NCBI GenBank assembly: GCA_012729145.1
Contig: JAAYDT010000008.1
Location: forward strand, 23,629-87,628
Reading direction: 5' to 3'
Length of the DNA: 64,000 bases
Source: Synergistaceae bacterium
GTDB lineage: Bacteria > Synergistota > Synergistia > Synergistales > Thermovirgaceae
This document shows, piece after piece, positions 59,124 through 64,000 of the stretch. Position numbers and translations under genes: made by a program. Each line of letters opens with the position of its first letter. The stretch's first letter is position 1. The notes beneath the pieces were generated by a model. It was not told the DNA's origin, ran no database searches, and worked only from the letters and a program-made list of their open reading frames with translations.

Positions 59124-59921
59124 ATGGTTTCCCAGGATATGAGCGATATGACGCCACGAGAGGTCCGGCAGGCTATCAGGGAGGGAAAATGGACAGGCCC
59201 CACCGCAGGTATGGCCCCGGAGTTTGTCCAGGCGAACCTGGTGATCGTTCCTAGCGACTGGGCCTTTGATCTTCTCCTTTTCTCCCAGAGGAATCCCCGA
59301 CCCTGCCCCCTCCTGGAGGTTACCGAGCCGGGGGATCCGGAGCCCAGGGAGCTTGCTGCAGGATCTGACATCAGGACCGATCTCCCAAGGTACAGGGTCT
59401 ACAGGGACGGGGTCCTTGCCGAAGAACCGACAGATATCAGGGATCTTTGGAGGGATGACCTGGTCTCCTTCCTGATAGGCTGCTCCTTTACCTTTGAGGG
59501 TGCTCTCATGGATGCTGGGGTTCCGGTGAGGCACGTAGAGATGGGGGTCAATGTTCCCATGTACATAACCTCTGTCCCCTGTCGGCCAGCGGGACGTCTC
59601 AAAGGGCAGGTGGTGATGAGCATGAGACCCATTCCTGCAGTGATGATCGCACGGGCCGTTTCGACGACCGCCCTGTTCCCGGCAGTACACGGTGCGCCGC
59701 TCCACGTCGGTGAGCCGGGTATGATAGGGATAGAGGACCTTTCAAGGCCCGATTTTGGTGATCCCGTTGAGATAAGGGAAGGCGAGATACCTGTCTTCTG
59801 GGGTTGCGGGGTGACCCCCCAGGCGGCCCTTATGGCTTCTAAACCTCCCTTCGCAATAACCCACTCTCCCGGGCACATGTTCCTGACCGACAGGAAAGAC
59901 CGGGAGTACTCCGTCTTCTAG
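59124..59921 (+). CDS. DUF1445 / UPF0317 putative hydro-lyase
   Basis: The 265-residue protein has the family traits: [20 protein letters not shown], the [22 protein letters not shown] segment, [15 protein letters not shown], and [18 protein letters not shown]. Distant relatives include D-glutamate cyclase, and UPF0317 members are called putative hydro-lyases. The ATG at 59124 is chosen because GGGGGTGG lies upstream and it gives the usual family length. It is divergent from the NiaR-like operon and convergent with the next gene. Confidence 0.9.
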   Translation: MVSQDMSDMTPREVRQAIREGKWTGPTAGMAPEFVQANLVIVPSDWAFDLLLFSQRNPRPCPLLEVTEPGDPEPRELAAGSDIRTDLPRYRVYRDGVLAEEPTDIRDLWRDDLVSFLIGCSFTFEGALMDAGVPVRHVEMGVNVPMYITSVPCRPAGRLKGQVVMSMRPIPAVMIARAVSTTALFPAVHGAPLHVGEPGMIGIEDLSRPDFGDPVEIREGEIPVFWGCGVTPQAALMASKPPFAITHSPGHMFLTDRKDREYSVF

Positions 59922-59945
59922 GGTTTTGGCAGAGACCAGGGATGG

Positions 59946-60356
59946 TCAGGAGGGGTGCGAGAGGTAGGCGTTCCTGGCTGCTACGCGAAGGTCAGTCAGA
60001 GACATGTCCCTGACCCTTTCAAAGACCCTGTCGACCTGTTCACTGTACCTTTCTGCGATATCGGGGTGTTCCTTCAGAAGCCTGATGCCCTCGCTTCCGA
60101 GGTCCCTCCTGAAGCCGGACGGTGTCTCTGTTGAGACCAGGTTGTTGTCGTAGAGCATCCTTTCCAGGAAGAGCTGCAGTTCCGGGGAAACGGGTCTCTC
60201 CCTCTCCAAACCGAAGACAAAACCGAGGGGGACATCCTCCTCGATCTGGAGGAGGAGGATAGATTTCCGAAGCCTTGCGTAACCCCACAGGTCGGGGTTA
60301 TCGCCCTTTCTGGCAACGAGACTGAGGATGACTACCCGTCTCTCCAGATCATCCAT
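59946..60356 (-). CDS. Uncharacterised winged-helix-like protein (YwgA/Panacea-like)
   Basis: The 136-residue protein has no certain family. The stretch YARLRKSILLLQIEEDVPLGFVFGLE, then RPVSPELQLFLERMLYDNNLV, and a later LGSEGIRLLKE resembles the YwgA/DUF4065 Panacea-type fold, in which a winged-helix domain follows an L-x-K-x-x-x-L motif. This is a weak resemblance by eye. It lies alone between DUF1445 and a saccharopine-dehydrogenase-like gene. Confidence 0.55.
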   Translation of the reverse strand: MDDLERRVVILSLVARKGDNPDLWGYARLRKSILLLQIEEDVPLGFVFGLERERPVSPELQLFLERMLYDNNLVSTETPSGFRRDLGSEGIRLLKEHPDIAERYSEQVDRVFERVRDMSLTDLRVAARNAYLSHPS

Positions 60357-60449
60357 GAGGGACCCCCTCCAAGGGAAATGGTCTATGTTACTTTACCAGA
60401 GTGGAGAGAAAAAGCAAGGGCGGTACCGGCCAGGGACCGCCCTGGTATT

Positions 60450-61613
60450 TCAAGATCCAGAGACCTCTTTTGTTACCTTGACCCCGCGCTTTTCCATCTC
60501 GGCAATAAATCTGGCTACTACCTCGGGTTTGTCGCCGATGGCTTCCGGTGCGTGAACTCCGGGCATGTCAACAAGGCCCTCGGCCATCAGCCGGGCCATT
60601 ATGACGCAGGTGAATCCCGTGGTCCTGGCCATGGAAGTGTAGCCCGTCTTTTCGTCCCTTTCATCGTACATCCTGTAGCGATGAAGAATGGGTTTGCCTT
60701 TCAGATATCCGTTGATATCGACCTGCAGGAAGGTGAACTCCTTTTCCTTCTCACCAAGCTTCATCATCGGGTAGGCGAGAGCGGCAAAGACATCCCTGGG
60801 GACCACTTTCTGCCCTTTAACCTTCACCGGTCCGGTGGAGAAGAGGCCGATCTCCCTGAGGAAGGCAAGCCTTTCTGCCGTACCGGGGTAGCGGAGGGTC
60901 TTTTCACAGATATTGGAAGCAGGTATGGTCTTCAGAAGGGATCTCAGACCATCGGTAAGGAATCCCTCCATCTCCGGGAGTTCTACCCCCGGGATCTTGA
61001 ACCTGTAGATCATGTTCTCCGAAAGGGCGGGCATTTCGATTATCTTCCCGCTCCTCTTGAGCCTGACGGGGCGGACATACTCCTCGATGCAGTCGTCGGG
61101 AGAGAATACGAACCTGTAGTTGAAGGGTTCCTTCGGTTCAGTGGGCAGTCCTGTGACATAGATCTCCACGCTTTCGACGCTGTCCATCTCACTGACTGAA
61201 CTTCCGATAAGCATGTTCGAGAATCCGGGACTTACCCCCACATCTTCCATGAGGGTCACTCCTGCCTTTTTGGCCTCCTCGTCCCAGCGGAAATAGTCCT
61301 CGCCCATGAAGCTGATGTCCGACATGCTCTTTCCAGCTCGAATGACGGCCCCCATCATGGCGAATCCCATTGAACCCGGGACGGCACCCACAACTATATC
61401 GTGGTCTTTCACTGCCCTTGTTATCGATGCCGGGCTGGAAAAGTCGACGTTGTCCAGCGGGGTCATCCTATCCCCCGACCTGGCGACCAGCCGATCGAGG
61501 ACATTCCTGTTGGCATCTGCGACGGTGACCGCATAATCCTCATCGAAGGCAAGGTCCAGGGCCATTACGGATCCGACCAGGCCGCCGCCGAGCACTATCA
61601 CTTTTTTCTTCAT
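60450..61613 (-). CDS. Saccharopine dehydrogenase family protein (paralogue 1)
   Basis: The 388-residue protein has an N-terminal NAD(P)-binding GGGLVGSVMALDL and the family catalytic-domain pattern (DVGVSPGFSNMLIGSSV, PFNYRFVFSPDDCIEEYVRPVRL, GFLTDGLRSLL). The family includes saccharopine, carboxynorspermidine and 2,4-diaminopentanoate dehydrogenases. Its ATG at 61613 follows GAGGAGGT. It is divergent from a close paralogue, with about 440 bp of non-coding DNA between. Both may act on basic amino acids. Confidence 0.9.
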   Translation of the reverse strand: MKKKVIVLGGGLVGSVMALDLAFDEDYAVTVADANRNVLDRLVARSGDRMTPLDNVDFSSPASITRAVKDHDIVVGAVPGSMGFAMMGAVIRAGKSMSDISFMGEDYFRWDEEAKKAGVTLMEDVGVSPGFSNMLIGSSVSEMDSVESVEIYVTGLPTEPKEPFNYRFVFSPDDCIEEYVRPVRLKRSGKIIEMPALSENMIYRFKIPGVELPEMEGFLTDGLRSLLKTIPASNICEKTLRYPGTAERLAFLREIGLFSTGPVKVKGQKVVPRDVFAALAYPMMKLGEKEKEFTFLQVDINGYLKGKPILHRYRMYDERDEKTGYTSMARTTGFTCVIMARLMAEGLVDMPGVHAPEAIGDKPEVVARFIAEMEKRGVKVTKEVSGS

Positions 61614-61661
61614 AGGCAAACCTCCTCTGGGATCGGTGCTGAAGCAAATATGTATGCAATA

Positions 61662-61690
61662 ATTATCTCACCTGGCAACAGGCCGGTCAA
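61662..61690 (-). promoter_or_regulatory. Promoter of saccharopine dehydrogenase-like gene 1
   Basis: Minus-strand TTGACC (61685-61690) and GATAAT (61662-61667) spaced by 17 bp. Confidence 0.7.
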
Positions 61691-61824
61691 ATGGTCAAGG
61701 GAAAAAGGAAGGGGCAAGGGCGTGAGATGTTGACGGGAGACGGAAAGGGCAGGTGTGCTCACCTGTCTGGTTTTACCAATGTAGAGTTCTCCTCTCTCAC
61801 TTTTCTGCGTCACCCGTGGCGAGA

Positions 61825-61960
61825 AGATTCCAGGGCCAGATCCTCACATCGCTCCGCTCCTCAGGATGACAACAACAGATCAAGAACGCGGACAGTTTAT
61901 GCACTCGATGGTTTCGACCTACGATTCACATATTACGATCAACGCTGCAGTACAACGCTA
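61825..61960. repeat. Mosaic intergenic repeat region between divergent paralogues
   Basis: This part of the 440-bp gap carries CAGATCCTCAC, ATCGCTCCGCTCC and TCAGGATGAC, a form of the GTCATCCTGAG...GGATCTG word common in bacterial intergenic DNA, and then CCTACGATTCACATATTACGATCAACG, a variant of the TCGTGAATCGT words. It has no coding sequence. The ends of the gap hold the two promoters. Confidence 0.65.
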
Positions 61961-61969
61961 CAAGGAAAT

Positions 61970-61998
61970 TTGACTTCCCGGATATCATTATTTATACT
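61970..61998 (+). promoter_or_regulatory. Promoter of saccharopine dehydrogenase-like gene 2
   Basis: TTGACT (61970-61975) and TATACT (61993-61998) separated by 17 bp, about 59 bp before the ATG. Confidence 0.75.
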
Positions 61999-62056
61999 AT
62001 TGATTGCATACAAAAGGGTTTAGCCCCATTCAATACAAACAGAAGGAGGGATCTGG

Positions 62057-63208
62057 ATGAAGGCTGTTCAGATCGGAGGAGGGCTTGTCGGCCAGCTGAT
62101 AGTGGCTGACATGATGAAGGATTTCGAGGTGACCGTGGTCGATTTGGACCGGAACACTCTCGAGGAGATCGAGAAAAAGCACCCAGGGGTCAGGACCGCT
62201 GTAGCTTCTGCTACCGATGCCTCCCGGCTGGCCCCCATACTGGAGGACGCAGACATAGTCACGGCGGGGGTACCGGGACGTTTCGGCTACGAAATGATGA
62301 AGACCGTCATCGGGCTGGGCAAGAACCTGGTGGACATCTCCTTCATGGCCGAGGATTTCGAGGAGCTCGACGGTCTTGCCAGGGAGAAGGGGGTAACGGT
62401 GATCCCGGACATGGGAGTTGCCCCGGGTATGTCCAACTTCCTCATGGGCAGAGGTTCGGCGCTCCTCGACGAGGTGGAGGGCGCATATATCTACGTTGGA
62501 GGAATTCCCACCAAGGCTGTTCCCCCCTTCAACTACCAGGTAACCTGGTCCCCCAAGGACTGTATCGAGGAGTTCACCAGACCTGTCACTATCGTCAGGG
62601 ACTTCCGGAAGGAAGTGGTCGAAGCCACTTCCGGGCTTCATCTGCGCGAATTCCCGGGAGTGGGGACCCTGGAGGGGTTCTACACTGATGGTCTGCGAAG
62701 CCTTGCGAAGAACATCAAGGCAAGGAACCTGGGGGAGATGACCCTCAGGTGGCCAGGTCACGTTGAGCAGATGAGGCTCCTCCGGTCCATGGGGCTCTTC
62801 GAAGAGACACCCAGGAACCTTGGCGGCAGGGAGGTCGTGCCTCTTGATGTGGCTGCGGACCTTCTCTTCCCTATGTGGAAGATGGAGCCCGAAAAGGGCG
62901 ACAGGGATCTAACCGTCATGGAGATAGACGTTCACGGTTTCAAGGGTGCCGACGAGGTGACCTATTCGTGGTACCTGCTGGACTACTTTGACGAGAAGAC
63001 CTGGAATACATCGATGAGCCGCTGCACAGGGTGCTCCTGCGCCATCTTCGCCAGGGCGGTGGCAAAGGGGTATGTGAAGCAGAAGGGCGTCTTACCGGCC
63101 GAAAAACTTGCCGCTGACGACGATCTTTACAACTATGTCATTGAAGAGCAGCAAAAGAGGAGGATCAAGTACACCGCGTCGGTCAAGAGAGTGATGAACG
63201 TAAGATAG
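62057..63208 (+). CDS. Saccharopine dehydrogenase family protein (paralogue 2)
   Basis: The 383-residue protein is collinear with paralogue 1: GGGLVGQLIVADMM, VDISFMAEDFEEL, DMGVAPGMSNFLMGRG, PFNYQVTWSPKDCIEEFTRPV, GFYTDGLRSLAKNI. The ATG follows AAGGAGGG. The two probably arose by duplication and now differ at many sites, so their substrates may differ. Enzymes of this family act on lysine, ornithine or polyamine derivatives with NAD(P)H. Confidence 0.9.
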   Translation: MKAVQIGGGLVGQLIVADMMKDFEVTVVDLDRNTLEEIEKKHPGVRTAVASATDASRLAPILEDADIVTAGVPGRFGYEMMKTVIGLGKNLVDISFMAEDFEELDGLAREKGVTVIPDMGVAPGMSNFLMGRGSALLDEVEGAYIYVGGIPTKAVPPFNYQVTWSPKDCIEEFTRPVTIVRDFRKEVVEATSGLHLREFPGVGTLEGFYTDGLRSLAKNIKARNLGEMTLRWPGHVEQMRLLRSMGLFEETPRNLGGREVVPLDVAADLLFPMWKMEPEKGDRDLTVMEIDVHGFKGADEVTYSWYLLDYFDEKTWNTSMSRCTGCSCAIFARAVAKGYVKQKGVLPAEKLAADDDLYNYVIEEQQKRRIKYTASVKRVMNVR

Positions 63209-63243
63209 CTTTCTTCTTCACTAAGATCCTTTTTCTCCTGCAG

Positions 63244-63278
63244 GGAGGGGGAGGAGCCTTCTTCCTCCTCCCCTCCTT
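63244..63278 (+). terminator. Terminator after paralogue 2
   Basis: A 12-bp stem with one bulged G (GGAGGGGGAGGAG, 63244-63256, with CTCCTCCCCTCC, 63265-63276), followed by TTCC. Confidence 0.6.
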
Positions 63279-63338
63279 CCAGAAGGTCCCTCGAGGACAA
63301 AAACATCTCCCAAGTCTGATTAAAATATGAAAATCATG

Positions 63339-63344
63339 TATAAT
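63339..63344 (+). promoter_or_regulatory. -10 box upstream of the nhaC leader
   Basis: A consensus TATAAT is present 209 bp before the nhaC ATG. No good -35 is seen at normal distance (CTGATT at 17 bp). Confidence 0.4.
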
Positions 63345-63552
63345 GACCTTGAGCATTCCGGCAGCCCGTATCACTTGTCTTGAGCGGAAGACTGCCGGCC
63401 GACCGGGTGGGTATTCACAGGTCGTACAAAGGGATGAAAGGGTTTTATCTGAAGATCCCTTCAAGAAGGAGGTGGGGCCTGGGCGTGATCTCCCGGGTTT
63501 CTTTGTGTCACCATGAACTTAGACTCAAATCCTTGGAGAAGGAGGTTCTTTC
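63345..63552 (+). promoter_or_regulatory. Structured leader of nhaC, attenuator-like
   Basis: The roughly 200-nt leader has CCGGCAG (63358-63364) pairing with CTGCCGG (63392-63398), GACC with GGTC around 63401-63423, AAGGGAT (63429-63435) with ATCCCTT (63455-63461), and a terminator-like CCTGGG-CCCGGG hairpin (63478-63497) running into TTTCTTTG. It ends at the SD GGAGG of nhaC. It may be a riboswitch or attenuator. No known class was recognised. Confidence 0.45.
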
Positions 63553-64000
63553 ATGTCGGAGAAACAGCAAGTCAAGCCAAGTCTGGGTCTCTCCATCGGC
63601 GTGTTCGTGGCAGCGGCCGTCATTATCAGTTTCGGTGTTCTTAAACTGGGCGTAGATGCCCATATCCCCATCGTTTTTTCCGCTGTCCTTGTTTGTATTG
63701 TGGGCCTTACAGTCCTCAAGATGCCGTGGTCCCAGATAGAGGAAGGCGGCCTCAACGCAATAGCAATTGCCCTTCAGGCGGTCGTCATACTTATGATAAT
63801 TGGAATGGTCATTGGCATCTGGATCCAGAGCGGAGTCGTACCCAGCCTTATCTACTACGGACTTTCCATCCTGTCGCCTTCGATCTTCCTGCTGGCCACT
63901 CTTCTGATCACGTCCATAGTCTCTATCTCGACCGGCTCTTCATGGACCACTGCCGGGACCGTAGGTATAGCCCTCATGGGCATAGCTCACGGTCTTGGGA
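63553..64000 (+). CDS. NhaC-type Na+/H+ antiporter (partial, runs off the window)
   Basis: The first 149 residues of an NhaC-family antiporter are present: a charged start (MSEKQQVKPSLG), then helices with GVFVAAAVIISFGVLKLGVDAHIPIVFSAVL, GLNAIAIALQAVVILMIIGMVIGIWIQSGVVPSLIYYGL and SIVSISTGSSWTTAGTVGIAL, typical of the family. It exchanges Na+ for H+ or carries amino-acid anions, as in some MleN relatives. The SD GGAGG lies 7 nt before the ATG. The 3' end is missing. Confidence 0.9.
   Translation, partial: MSEKQQVKPSLGLSIGVFVAAAVIISFGVLKLGVDAHIPIVFSAVLVCIVGLTVLKMPWSQIEEGGLNAIAIALQAVVILMIIGMVIGIWIQSGVVPSLIYYGLSILSPSIFLLATLLITSIVSISTGSSWTTAGTVGIALMGIAHGLG

Overview
The window looks like a chromosomal segment of an anaerobic, peptide- or amino-acid-fermenting bacterium, most consistent with Synergistota (a Gram-negative-type lineage that shares many Firmicute-like operons). 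Supporting signs, all inferred from gene content: a ctsR-mcsA-mcsB-clpC operon, a spoVS gene, a tungsten-type aldehyde:ferredoxin oxidoreductase, an NDP-forming acyl-CoA synthetase, oligoendopeptidase F, aminotransferase and asparaginase genes, several soluble lytic transglycosylases, frequent TTG/GTG starts with strong Shine-Dalgarno (SD) sequences, and a fairly high G+C content. There is no rRNA, CRISPR array, prophage or insertion sequence; one tRNA gene (Leu, GAG) is present. The species assignment is an inference.

Layout. 0-7 kb: MoaD-like protein and aldehyde oxidoreductase, spoVS, hisS-aspS, a small protein and an UPF0173 hydrolase. 7-12 kb (mostly minus strand): RpiR regulator, MATE pump, a tightly coupled XRE/ImmA/radical-SAM operon and a CitG-type enzyme. 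12-21 kb: DtxR-like metalloregulator with lytic transglycosylase and YbaK, a PPC protein, a TSUP exporter, asparaginase and the TrkA-TrkH potassium system. 21-27 kb: a translation and secretion operon (ylxM-ffh-rpsP-khpA-rimM-trmD-rplS) behind a near-perfect sigma70 promoter whose -35 box lies in a palindrome. 27-38 kb: tRNA-Leu, typA, a second lytic transglycosylase, a nitronate monooxygenase homologue, MFS carriers, pepF, a ZIP transporter and ppnP. 38-48 kb: a one-polypeptide FakA-FakB (DhaL-DegV) fusion, YkuD transpeptidase, aminotransferase, a disrupted iron-dependent alcohol dehydrogenase, a fumarylacetoacetate hydrolase (FAH) family protein, acyl-CoA synthetase and plsY. 48-54.5 kb: the CtsR-controlled protein-quality operon, extended by a membrane serine protease homologue and a parvulin. 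54.5-64 kb: PhzF, an aldolase and a double 4Fe-4S protein, a NiaR-like regulator with a two-component sodium symporter, a DUF1445 protein, two divergent saccharopine-dehydrogenase-like paralogues, and the start of an NhaC-type antiporter behind a structured leader.

How the genes fit together. Peptides would be cut by PepF and amino acids converted by the aminotransferase, asparaginase, the saccharopine-dehydrogenase-like enzymes and related oxidoreductases. Aldehyde oxidoreductase plus ADP-forming acyl-CoA synthetase is a familiar route for gaining ferredoxin and ATP from such carbon. Sodium and potassium transport (TrkAH, SSS symporter, NhaC) matches a cell that relies on ion gradients.

Intergenic DNA repeatedly carries short degenerate words (TCGTGAATCGT, ACGGTGAACGG, GTTCACTGTTTACG and a CAGCAGGA...AAACCCTTGA module). 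These form a dispersed mosaic repeat family and account for most of the long non-coding gaps. No single clearly new system stands out. The best leads are the operator-like palindrome on the ffh operon promoter, the NiaR-linked symporter with its small partner subunit, the XRE/ImmA/radical-SAM operon, the nhaC leader, and the 23-bp tandem duplication that breaks the alcohol dehydrogenase.
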